Shown here: positions 39,501 to 49,800 of the stretch, piece by piece
Layout of the letters: each line of letters opens with the position of its first letter
How positions within the stretch are numbered: the first letter of the stretch is position 1
Assembly (NCBI RefSeq): GCF_964355755.1
Contig: NC_092675.1
Location: forward strand, 25,956,412 to 26,020,411
Direction: 5' to 3'
Source of the DNA: Antedon mediterranea
Taxonomy: Eukaryota > Echinodermata > Crinoidea > Comatulida > Antedonidae
Length of the DNA: 64,000 nucleotides
Translations under genes and position numbers: made by a program
Notes under the pieces: model-generated
What the model saw: only the letters and a program-made list of their open reading frames with translations
The model's database searches: none
What the model was told of the DNA's origin: nothing

Positions 39501-40159
39501 AATAAACTTCTCCAATTCTTCATCCGATGTAACAGACCCAACACGTAGAAACACACGCTCTAATAATGCTATAAAAATAAATCATAATGTATTATTTTTT
39601 ATTTAATATATGAAAACACTATATAGTACTCAGACATTGTATTTTCTGAATATGTATTCCATTATATGTATTGTATCAGGATTTGTTTGTGCAATTTAAA
39701 TTTGTACACGGGTTCATTACCTTTTGCAATTATAATTGTGCATGTTTTGTTAATTAATCAAATTCAAATCGCACTGCACAATTTGAATACAAAGAGCTAT
39801 AATGTTAAATTGTTCGTCCAGCAGGCAGGGCAGGCGTAGCGAGTACACAATAGTAGTAGGCCGGTCTAACCTCTAGCCTAGCCCCTAGTTACTAGGGCCT
39901 AGTTAGGCCTACAGGTCTACTACTACTCTGAGGCATAGGCCTACTGTGTACTAGGCCCTACTAGCTAGCTAGCCTAGTAGTTAAGTTAGGCCTAGGCTAG
40001 GGCCTAGCTAGCTAGGCCTAGGAGTTATGTAGGCCCAGCCAGAGAGAGGCTATAGCTAGAGTAACAAGTAAGGTCTCCAAACTAGGCCTAAGCCTAATTA
40101 ATGCATTTCATAAACGTACAAAAATACTCCTACTTACCTAATTCATCTTGCGCGTTCAT
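18555..40159 (-). CDS. ECPAS: Proteasome adaptor and scaffold protein ECM29 (complete)
   Basis: ECM29 is a very large HEAT-repeat protein that clamps core and regulatory particles of the 26S proteasome and links proteasomes to endosomes, ER and motors. 44 exons, in transcript order by high-low ends: 40159-40138, 39568-39438, 39173-39057, 37501-37383, 37207-37052, 36749-36578, 36310-36213, 35820-35779, 35591-35513, 35375-35259, 34874-34713, 34584-34535, 34038-33972, 33512-33390, 32714-32611, 32476-32338, 31779-31420, 31013-30882, 30412-30244, 29835-29552, 29146-29045, 28704-28495, 27523-27409, 27118-27004, 26845-26777, 26585-26468, 26248-25892, 25611-25564, 25379-25261, 24120-23958, 23631-23572, 23441-23352, 23045-22979, 22632-22541, 22422-22356, 22255-22124, 21769-21501, 21183-21140, 20974-20773, 20238-20106, 19638-19533, 19437-19343, 19142-19071, 18778-18555. 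Every junction is in phase, giving 1,903 aa (human about 1,845). Landmarks: [18 protein letters not shown] start; [13 protein letters not shown] and [13 protein letters not shown], the most conserved region; [15 protein letters not shown]; an acidic run before [13 protein letters not shown]. The exon 10 donor is non-canonical. Confidence 0.95.
21904..22061. mobile_element. Palindromic MITE, family A, copy 6
   Basis: Starts AAAGCTCCGTCTACACT. The right end is duplicated: GATAGTGTAGACAGAGCTT, then AATAGTGTAGACAGAGG. In an ECPAS intron. Confidence 0.75.
23149..23287. mobile_element. Palindromic MITE, family A, copy 7
   Basis: Left GCTTGACTGTCTACACTATC, right AACTAGTTTGATAGCGTAGC. Between ECPAS exons 32 and 33. 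Confidence 0.75.
23764..23851. mobile_element. Palindromic MITE, family A, copy 8, truncated
   Basis: AAGCTCTCTCTACAGGAAAC and the core GGACATGATGATGTCATATC are present; the right terminal repeat is missing. Confidence 0.6.
24179..24969. mobile_element. Nonautonomous DNA element with GACA arrays near both ends
   Basis: The ends AAGTCGCGTG and CACGCGACT are inverted. Each side carries the same module, GCATAGTGATACCGGACCGA then a GACA array then CCGACATAGTGAACTATA, in direct orientation. The interior is rich in CpG and GCGC compared with its surroundings. No frame of note. It lies in the intron between ECPAS exons 29 and 30. Confidence 0.5.
24836..24937. repeat. (GACA)n microsatellite
   Basis: About 100 bp of GACA units interspersed with GACC. 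A shorter array of the same type lies at 24208-24262. Confidence 0.9.
27823..27836. promoter_or_regulatory. X-box (RFX) motif match
   Basis: GTCGTCATAGCAAC fits the RFX consensus RYYNYY-N2-RRNRAC exactly. It lies in the ECPAS intron between exons 22 and 23, in a CpG-containing stretch unlike neighbouring introns. A motif match alone is weak evidence. Confidence 0.35.
28365..28372. promoter_or_regulatory. Palindromic CRE in an ECPAS intron
   Basis: TGACGTCA sits inside the perfect 16-bp palindrome AAAATGACGTCATTTT (28361-28376). A candidate site for CREB/ATF factors. Downstream on the minus strand is a consensus donor (GGTAAGC ending at 28204) that could close a noncoding first exon of a shorter ECPAS transcript. 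Confidence 0.4.
30543..30686. mobile_element. Palindromic MITE, family A, copy 9
   Basis: Core ATCATCATGTCCATATATAG, right end TTTGATAGTGTAGACAGAGC. The left terminal repeat is degraded. The 60 bp to its right match the right flank of copy 3. Confidence 0.75.
37550..38755 (+). mobile_element. 5'-truncated non-LTR retrotransposon (LINE), antisense in an ECPAS intron
   Basis: Reverse transcriptase fragment between ECPAS exons 3 and 4. The reading frame begins in the palm with [20 protein letters not shown], carries the catalytic FADDTN, and continues to [20 protein letters not shown] and the C-terminal [13 protein letters not shown] typical of CR1/L2/Jockey-type LINEs, stopping at 38540-38542. 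A run of about 17 A residues near 37993-38009 shifts the frame between the palm part and the C-terminal part. A 3' tail of about 200 bp ends in GAATATTTGAATTTGAAT. The endonuclease and the fingers of the RT are missing, so this copy is dead. Its 5' edge is uncertain. Confidence 0.88.
39830..40085. repeat. AGGCCTA-rich palindromic cluster in ECPAS intron 1
   Basis: Dense repetition of AGGCCTA, CTAGGCCTAG and CTAGCTAG over about 250 bp, just downstream of the ECPAS start exon. Further clusters lie near 28085, 32975, 40670-40750, 40805-40890 and 43440-43500. Confidence 0.8.
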
Positions 40160-40628
40160 ATTATTATTTTTTGTCTTTCTTTCCAAAAAAGAAATGAGGA
40201 GTTTTAAAAGTGTGACATAGCAGAAAAAACGTCTGCTCTAATTCTAAGGCAACATATTGGAAAAGTGTATGTAAATAAATCTATAATATGTTTTAGTAAA
40301 TAAATTAATAGCATCAATTACTTACAAAATATTTATACATTATAAAATAATAAATTTGTTATATTTTGTATTTTTATTTATCATTTAAAACATAATTTTA
40401 TAATTTAAAATATATAGTTTTATGTATGAAAAGAACTTAAGTCATGCTTGAACAAGCATGACACATAACAAAGAAAAAGGGTCACAAGACACAAGACAGT
40501 AGTCCGAGACGACATTTTTACGCCAACGTAAAATTACTACGGAAATTATCAAATTATTTAAGGAAGACACATGAGTAGATACAGTCGTATTTGTGTATCT
40601 GTTCGCGATCATTACAATACAGACGACG
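40160..40628. promoter_or_regulatory. Divergent promoter region of ECPAS and mucolipin
   Basis: ECPAS starts at 40159 on the minus strand. On the plus strand a consensus donor (GACG then GTGAGT at 40629) probably closes a noncoding first exon of the mucolipin gene. The two starts would share less than 500 bp. No TATA box is evident. The evidence for the plus-strand exon is only the donor and position. Confidence 0.45.
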
Positions 40629-43600
40629 GTGAGTCTTTGTTTATTATCAAATGTTTTTAGCCTAAATTATTAGGTCCTATTCAGGCTAGCTTGGCTAGCC
40701 TACTAGCTAGGACTAGCTAGGTAGGCCTAGGCCTAGAGGCCTAGCTAGGCCATCTTCTACTTACACTTACAGTAACTCCGTGTTTAAACGTCATCTTTCG
40801 TAGAAGGCTAGGCCTAGCGGCATTGATTGGTATGTAGCTATACCATCGTCCATATGGAATGGGAAAATTGTTCCCTATAGGCCTAGGCCTAGTAATAATG
40901 TAATTTTTAGCTGTAATTTTTTTATAACAATCTGAATTTTATGCCTGCCGATAATGATATGTTTTTTTCTACCCTTTACCTATTTGTTGTCTTGTTTTGC
41001 CCTGCATATGCTTGGTCCCCCATGCTGTGACCCAGGATGCTTGTTACATTTTTTGTTTTTATTTGAAATGAAAGATGATTTTATATTCTGTATAAACAAT
41101 ATTTTCATACATTTCTTGGATTCTGATGATAATTAATAATCCTTTCTTTGTACTAATATTTCACTGACATTGTTTGTACAGTGTATTACAGTACATGCTT
41201 TGCCCAGGTGAAAATAAAATCCCATTGTTTAAAGTTTGACACATGACTGTTAATCAATCTTTTGTCAGCCAGGTCAGACCTCTTATCATTTATGAATGGT
41301 TACCCTATCTTGTTTATCTAATCTTGTACTTTGTACTAATTGCATGTACACCATTTTTGATAAACTAAAATAGAAAAAAACAGATTTTAAATGATAATAG
41401 AAATAGAAACAAAATATAACTTTCTATTGACTTATAAATATAAAGAATATTAGGAGTATTGAGGATACTACTGTAGTACTTAACTGTAGAAATGAAACAG
41501 GTTTATTCAACTTTTATTTTTAGACAATCTGTCTGATACATATTACAAAAATAAAAACATGTTGGTTTCTGTAACAACCATCGACAAATAGCACGAAGTA
41601 GAGAGGACCGTTGACAGTAAATGCCTCTCTCTATAATACATGCTGGAATCCATCAAGATACATATTATATTTAAAAAATTTTATCATTTTGTTTTTTACT
41701 ATTCTGTCAAGAAAACCAAAGATAGAAACCATGTATGACTAATAGGTAAAAAATTTAGGGATTTTTTTGTGTCTTATTTTTGACATTTTTAACTTTAGTT
41801 TTTTGTTTTTTTTATTAAACATCAAATCTAATTTAAGAAAAATTGTTATGCTATGTATATTTATAGTGAACATCTTTCTTTAATTTGTGTTGATGCTGTA
41901 TAGAAATAAAAGTCCTTTAGACACATTTTAAATTACATTTTTTTTACTGTGTACTGTACATAATTATTTTGGACAAAACTGGTTATTTTTTTCATTGTTA
42001 AACATCATCTAATATTAGGAATAAATTTTATTCTATGTTTTTTTATATATTGTAATTTTATCTTTAATAGGTTTGCACACTTTAGTAGAAATATTAAACA
42101 ATCTAATATAGTTTGTTTTGTTTTACTGTAGTAACACTAAAAGGCTCAACTTTCCTTCCCTTCGCAAATTTGATATTAGCGAATATGCTAAAAATAGAAA
42201 GAAATGAAATGTTGGTAGAAATAGGATACCTCTTAATGTTAAAATATCCAAAATAGAAACAATTTTATACAGTACAAGGAAATTGCTTCACATTTGGACA
42301 TTATAAGTATCTACTTTGGCTTTCGAGAATTGTAGGAGTTTGATTGAACAATTTGATAACATTTCCTGTAGCTTCAAATAACACTTAATTTGTGGGTTTA
42401 ATGTTTAGAAAGCAAAAACAAACAACACCATGCATTGTGCCCTTGTGTTGACATACAGTTCAGATTGGTAGTGTGCTGTATGTCATTCTGTCATGTATTT
42501 TAAGTGTATTAAAAAGCTATATTTACTATACAATTTCTACAGTACTGTACAGAGTAGTACTGTACAGTGGTACTGATCGTAACAGTGTAACCATTGTTTG
42601 ATATCCCTATAGTATCGCCCACACTATGTGGGAACAATTACTGAAGATTTTGTAATAACTTAATGTGCACTGAACAGATACTTTTACATAATTTTTTATT
42701 TTTGGATGCAGAAGGCTACAAAACAGCTTTTGCAAAACTAGCCTACCTCCTGTACCAGGGCTCGAAATTCACGCTAGCAAACTAGCATTTTGCTAGTAGA
42801 TTCTTGATAATTGCTAGTTGAAAATTTCAAAACTAGCAAATGTTTGCTAGTGTAATTTTTGAAAAAATACGTACTTTTTAGCTTAGCCACGCTAGCCGCA
42901 AATCGCTATGTCGACAACGGCTAATAGGAACCAATTTGGTGAAAACAATTGTTTCATTTACACGCCGCCAATTTACGTCAAGGAAACGCGAATAGCACCG
43001 TGAATCATGTGGTAGCATAGTTGTTAACGATGTGCATTATAAACAGCAAGCTTTTCCCCAACACAAAAGCATGTGCATTTAGTACGTCGCTAAGGATTAC
43101 ATCATCAGTCACGTGATTACAGAATACTCGATTATCAATTTAAGGATTTAACAAAATAAATATTTTGCCTACACAGTGGTCGAAGCGCGTATTTAATAGA
43201 TTCGTAAATAGTAAACACCCCCCCACAGTTTTGTCATCGGCAATAATATTTTATACATAGGCCTAGTCAATTTTATTCCGCTTCAAATTAAAAGTTTGAT
43301 GTTTCGACCTAAAAAAAAGTGGGCCGAAACATCTCGGGACGAATCGTCCATAGGCCGAAACGCCCTTGATTTGGCTAGCATGAAAGCATGTCTTGATCTT
43401 TTTTTAATTTGGCTAAAAAGGGTACTACTACTACTACAGCTTTGCCTAGCTAGCTAGGCCTACACCTAAAAGCTAGGCCTAGGTCTACACCTAACTAAAT
43501 TCAGATTTGTGTAGAATTTAACTATTTTACCGAAAAAAAATTGTGATTGCTAGTTATGCTGCTGATTTTGCTAGTTAATTTTTTTACAACTAGCAAACTT

Positions 43601-43864
43601 TGCTAGTCGAAAAAAAAAGTAAATTTCGAGCCCTGTGTACTGAAGTGGTTATAGGATTTGTACCAGTAACTTTAAACAAATTAATATATACCATCTTCTC
43701 TACTGTAAATGATACCTTTAATAGTAATTCTCTAAAATTACAAGGTCTTTTGAGGAGCGGAGAAAGAGCACCATCTAGAGTGGTTTGTCAAGTTGTTGAG
43801 TTGAGGATTCTTTTAAAGGGTTTTAAAGAAGTTTATACATTATGTGTTTTATATTTTCATACAG
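40629..43864 (+). other. Probable first (5' UTR) intron of the mucolipin gene
   Basis: No coding exon seen. It contains AGGCCTA clusters near 40670-40890, AT-rich sequence, TACTGTACAG palindromes near 42540-42570, and an 880-bp inverted-repeat element at 42756-43635. Confidence 0.5.
42756..43635. mobile_element. 880-bp DNA element with perfect 14-bp terminal repeats
   Basis: Starts CAGGGCTCGAAATT and ends AATTTCGAGCCCTG, flanked by TGTAC on both sides (42751-42755 and 43636-43640). Both ends are rich in GCTAGC and GCTAGT words. No transposase frame. The termini look hAT-like, but the 5-bp flanking repeat is shorter than the 8 bp expected of hAT. Confidence 0.75.
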
Positions 43865-43878
43865 AACTACCAGATATT

Positions 43879-46800
43879 ATGGATACCAGCAGAAGCGTCA
43901 CTGCGACAACCCGCTCAAGGGCAAACACTTATGAAAACCCACCTCAAAACGGCACTTTAAATTGTACTTATTTTGAGGGACATTCAAATGAGGTGGAATG
44001 CTTTCGACGCATGTTAAAGTACTTTTTTATGAACACATGGCAAAAGTATAAAGCAAAAGGAAGGAAACCATGGAAACTCGGTGTTCAATTATTAAAGATA
44101 ATATTTGTGACAGTTCAAGTAGGTTTTAACAATTTATATGTTTTTCTTACAGTACATACAGTATTCATATTTCTTTTCTTAGTTGTAATAATATATTGCA
44201 ATCATATGTTTAAGTGGTTATCATCTCTTCATAAAATGAGTTTCATTTTACAGAAGTACATTTTCTTAAAATGTTCATATTAATAAAGGGGATTCTGTTA
44301 CAAGATCATGTGATTACTTTTATACAGTACAAAACAGTACTTTGGATGATGCTTTCTGTCACTGTTTATTGACCTAGCTGTGAGGTTAACACCTACAGTA
44401 AATGTATTATTCATTCTGGTGATGGATACCAATATCGGATTAAATTCATTGTCACGTTTGTCACTTATTGTCACATGTTCAGTACAGTAAACATGCAATG
44501 AATCATTTGTCCACTGTCTCTCTGAAAACTCTCCTAAAATCAGATTTTTTTTTAGTTCCAAATCTTCCCATTTTCTTTTTTACCATTAAAAATATTCAGA
44601 ATAGAATTGACTTTTCCAAAGCCCTGCCATATTAGGTTAGCATAACAGTGTCTGGTATAGGGAAAGTTGACTGTAAATAGTTTTATTTACCTGTATTTGC
44701 TGTGTTAGCCTATTATCTAAAATTATATTGATTGAGGCAGGCAGCAGTCTGTACAAAGAGTTCAAAAGGATACCAAATTGAAAAAAAAACTGGTTTGCAT
44801 TCTTCAAACGTCTATTCTCAGTTTTTTTTTTTCAGCTATGCTTGTTTGGCTACAATCAATTCTCTCTTGTGACGTTCTTGGAAGGAAACCAATGGGCGTT
44901 TGAACACATGTTTATGTTGAAGTGGGACAATGCATATGATTCTTTTGCCTATCCGAATACTCGTAATCTTTATGCTATATACGAGAAAAAAGAATTTTAT
45001 GATCACGTGGATCATGCAGTGAATCAGGTATAGTAATGAATCCAAATGAACAAAAAAATAATATATTCACTAGAGGGCGATCTATTTGAAACTTACTGTG
45101 TAGAAAATAAATGAATACAAATTTTGGTAAATTAATCAAAACTAACTTTTTTAAAGAACTAACTGTACCACACTTTATACCATACGTTTTTAAATGGAAT
45201 AAACTTTGTATACTTTGTCAGAAAAGAAAGTGCCACTGTCTGATATAAATCTGTTGCAACCATTTTTTTTCTGCTATTACATTAAGAAAAACACTGAAAT
45301 ACCAGGGGCGGATCCAGCATTATAGATTCATAAATAATTATTTTAAAAAGCATGGTTAGCCCCCACCTTAATCTGCGCCTGAATTTGAAACAATCTCCTT
45401 TTCACATATCACAAAGCTGTGAAAATGAATGAAACATACAGTATGAAAAATAAAATAATATTTGTGAATAGTTTGTAAACTCTGGCTTCCTGCTACTAAA
45501 ACACATTTCTAGTACAAATTTCAATTGTCCTTTCTCGGGTATCATCGCAGGAAATGTCTAGATTAAGCTTAGTAACCACAGCATAATGTACAGTACTCTA
45601 CACTTTATAGTAACAGGTCAAAGTACATGCACTCGTCAGGCATTAAACTGCAGTATAATGATCTCTTTATTTAAATACAATAACATTACAACCTGGTTAT
45701 TCTTGATGATGTATGTATGGTAATTTCATCAAGGGATGCATAAGGACAGTAGTATGGACATTAGTATATACACGTTATAGTACTGATACTGAGCCATAGT
45801 ACAACCTCTCTTTGCTGAATATAATCATTGTATTTAACAGTTATTAATTCATTAATTAATTCTCTTTTAAAACTCTAGTTTGCCAAGCTAGAAGATCTTG
45901 CTATAGGATCGTATGAGTATGTGGATAATTCCACTGAACACCATCAGGTAGACATTTGCCAGACATATTATGCCAACATTACTGCATCTGAAAATACATA
46001 TTCTGTAGACCTAACAAAAAAAACAGGTAAGTAAAATTGCATTTTTATTGTATTTTACCGTAATAATAGAAATATTTTTGTGTTTTTTTTATCTAAAAAA
46101 TGTAAATAAAATTTCTTAATTATAAAATGATTGAAGAAACTTATCTATATATGTATTTCAATATTTATAAAAATTAAACAAATTATAACTGTATTGGTAA
46201 TATTCTTTGTACAATGAAATAAAGTTCAAATGATAAACTTAAACTGGAATAAATCACTGTGCTCTAATTTTATTTATTTTTTAATTTCAGAGTGTTGGCA
46301 AATTAAGGTTGATACTGCATCAAACTTCTCTTTTTTAGAATATCTGAGAAATCATAATGAACCAGAAATTAACTTTGACAGGTACTGTATAAGAATTTCA
46401 AAAGATTTATAAACTTTAGTAAAAATGTGAAAAAGAAAAAAGAAACTCACAATAATTTAATTAAAGTAGGACTATTTATAGGTACTGTATTATATAATAA
46501 AAATGTTTATGCATTGAGAATGCATTTCACCATGTGCATCTAGCCTAAAAATGAAAACTCCTCATTTAACCCTCATGCATGGGCCTTTATTTTGTACCTG
46601 AATTGGAAAATTCCTAGCAGAGTACTATAATCTAGCTCATGTGCACTTTAAAGAACCTAATACATTATTCAAAACGAGTAAGGGTTTACCCTGGTGTATT
46701 ACATTACAAGATACAACCAAACTACACATTATTAACAAATCACACCTTAGGAGTTATTTATCTTCAATACTTTTTTATAATTTAAAAAAATGTATTGTGC

Positions 46801-49800
46801 CTTGAATATGAACACTTAATAAGAAGTGGCTATTTTATTTATTTGTTAATCCCAGCAACAGGCAACTACCACTTATGGTTGACTTTATTAAAAAAAGTCT
46901 TCTTTGATGTTATTGCATTTCCTGTTTTGTCTTACTTAGTTTGGTAGAAGCAAAGGTAAATTTCTCTGTGAAAACTTTTCTTCTCAAGTTAGAGAAACAC
47001 CTATCCTCTCCAGATTGTGTATTATTCCATATACAAGTAAGTTGGAAGAAGAAGTAGGTAAACTAAAAGATGGATAAACATTTTAAACTAAGGATTACAT
47101 TTTATGTTATAAAAACAAAATCTAGTAGTAGTTAGATAATTCATGAAATATAAAATTAATTTGATGTCTTTGGTACAGACATTCCCTGGCATACCTCATC
47201 AGCATGAGTTCAATTTAAAGAGATGAGCTCTGTCAATAATATTTATTTATTTACAATAATATTTTGTTTATAAACACATTAGCTTGTACTGTTGATAACA
47301 TGTAATTTGAGATGAGCTGTTTCAATAATATTTAGTTTTGTTTCTTGTTGTTTTTTTTTTCAGATTTTATATTCCAATAGTGAACATAATGGCAGATTGA
47401 GGCCAGAAATTAGTCAAACACATGACTTCCAGCTCCAATGTAAAGGTAGCATTAAAGGAGGTAAGATTTATTAACTAGTTTTCCATGTTAAGCTATGTCT
47501 AAACTGTGACTGTGTTTAAAAGTGTGACGTGCCTAAATATGGTAGTGATATACCCAAATATGGTAGTGATTTGACATCATCACGTCCATATATAGCCATA
47601 CCACACTTTATTGTCACAAATTATAAATATTTAGAAAGATTTGCCACATAGTTTTAAAGATCTCTACAATGTTCAAAATCTCTGCTTAAGTATTCTGATG
47701 AGAATTCCTTTAATTTAAAGATTTACTTTTTAAACCATTTTTACATTGCTTATGGTAACTGGATTTGTCAAGACGAGTATAATCATAGATATTGTATATT
47801 ATTTATACTACAGTAGGTGAACTGTTGTGGTCACTTTGATTGGTGGTGGTCGCTATTAAAGTAGAGGGTAATTTTCCCCGCATCCCCACAAGGGAGTGCC
47901 TCACTGTAGGTGCTGACCAGTCGTGGGCGACCAATGCTTTTACCTTTTTGTACATAATTGTTGTTGTTGTATGTTGTATGTATGTACATGTAGATGTATT
48001 TAAATAATAGTTACCGAACTGAAAAGCACTTGCTTCTTTTTGGTGTACTGTTGGGTGGTGTTGTAAATGTAATTGTAATTGTGTATAAACATAAACTATA
48101 TGAACTCTTCAGTACAATACTTTTCACCCAGAGTAACTCTGATATTTGAGACAATCCCTCAAAAACTCTTTTTCAAATAGTGTCAATGTTGTTTCATAGG
48201 TACTGCGATAGGAGCTTGCTCTGCCAAGCAGGCAATTGAAGACTTGGTTATGTATACACATTTCCCATTGTTCATAATTGCTTATTTTGTATTCTTCATA
48301 GGCAAATTGAATTTCAGTACAACCAGAAACTTAATGATTATGTTTGACGTTGTTGTAACCTTGTTGTCCATCCTATCGCTGTTACTGTGCTTAAGGTCAC
48401 TGTGTAATGCTCACAAGATGAAAAAGGTATACTCATTTTGAAAAGTTTTAAATACAAAATTGAATATTATATTGTATTGTGCAATATTTCATTTATTGAC
48501 CTCCTTCAAATCAAAGCTTAAGACATTTATCATCAGCTCGGAATTTGACTTTAATACATGATTCATTCATTGCATTGTTGTGTCAATGCACCATGATCAT
48601 TCAAATTTGGGATGGAAACCGGTGCAATATAAGATTTCCTTATTAGTATTTATTTAAATAATTATTTGATTTTATTAGATAAGAACAACTCCAAGTCCAC
48701 TTAGCTGTAAATAAGGAAACTGGCCTACCACATAATGCCACAGCTTAGTACAATGAGCTCAGAATAAATATGGGACTTTACCTATTTTATTCAACTGCCT
48801 GTGTTTGTTTATTCATTTTAGTAATAAATTGAAGGAAAACTTTATTTGAATGTATTTTTTATTGTATTGGCATTTCAGGCTCCCCCTTTTTATGGCAACT
48901 CAACAAATTGAAACTACTATACAGTACTAAAAAAACCAATCACAAGCGATAGATTATTCGAACTGTCGGTTGTCATTGGTCAACACACTTGTGTTGCTTT
49001 TATGTCATTACGTTGTGTCCTAGTGGTAACCAAGCTTTACAATCAATCAAACAATCACTTTTATTTGTAATTTGCAGAAAACACTCAAGTTCTTTGAGAA
49101 ACATTTTGAGAAGTCTTTAACTTCAAGTGATCGACTGAAGTTTTATGATTTTTGGCTTATTGAGATTTTAATCAGTGATGTGTTGGTTATTTTTGGTTCA
49201 ATGTGGAAGCTACAAATTGAAGAGAAGGTGAGATTAAGTTTAAATCAAATGTGTAAGATAAACATTTTTCATGATCTGTTCCCATCATCAAATCTGCTGT
49301 TATACTGTATCAGATATGCAAGTTTGAACCTTAACTCATTATACAGTCACGCATCACTAGATATTGGTAAATGCGCAAGTTAATCATATCAACTCATTTT
49401 TTTTATTTTATATTGATGATCTTCATCATTTTATTACCATAATATATCCTATCATAAAAACTATACTTTATTAAACAAATGTTTTTGATTGTATATACTG
49501 TACTATTAAATAATATTTTGAACACATACGACAGCCATTTTGAGGATTCCCCGCCCTGCTAAAATCACTTCACTCTCTCCTTATTGACTCTCCATTTGTC
49601 ATATAACTCCATGGCATTTTTGTATCTAGTCTAAATCTAAAGCTGCGTTTCTATCTATTTTAATTCCCAGCTGATACTAATACGTAGAATGTTGGTAAGA
49701 TTCAATTACTGTATTGACTTGGGTATAATAATTATACTACTGCAAAATCCAACCCCCAAATTGACTATGAGTATGAGCTTATACCTTAGTCAGTATGGTA

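Noticed and set aside
43600-43878. N-terminal extension of mucolipin as the main start
   Set aside because: It begins inside a transposon end, and a clear acceptor stands 15 bases before the ATG at 43879.
48200-48301. Longer mucolipin exon 7 adding a hydrophobic stretch ([12 protein letters not shown]) before S2
   Set aside because: The frame is open, but the acceptor at 48300-48301 has a better pyrimidine tract, also fits the phase, gives the expected spacing to S2, and yields 580 aa like human MCOLN1.
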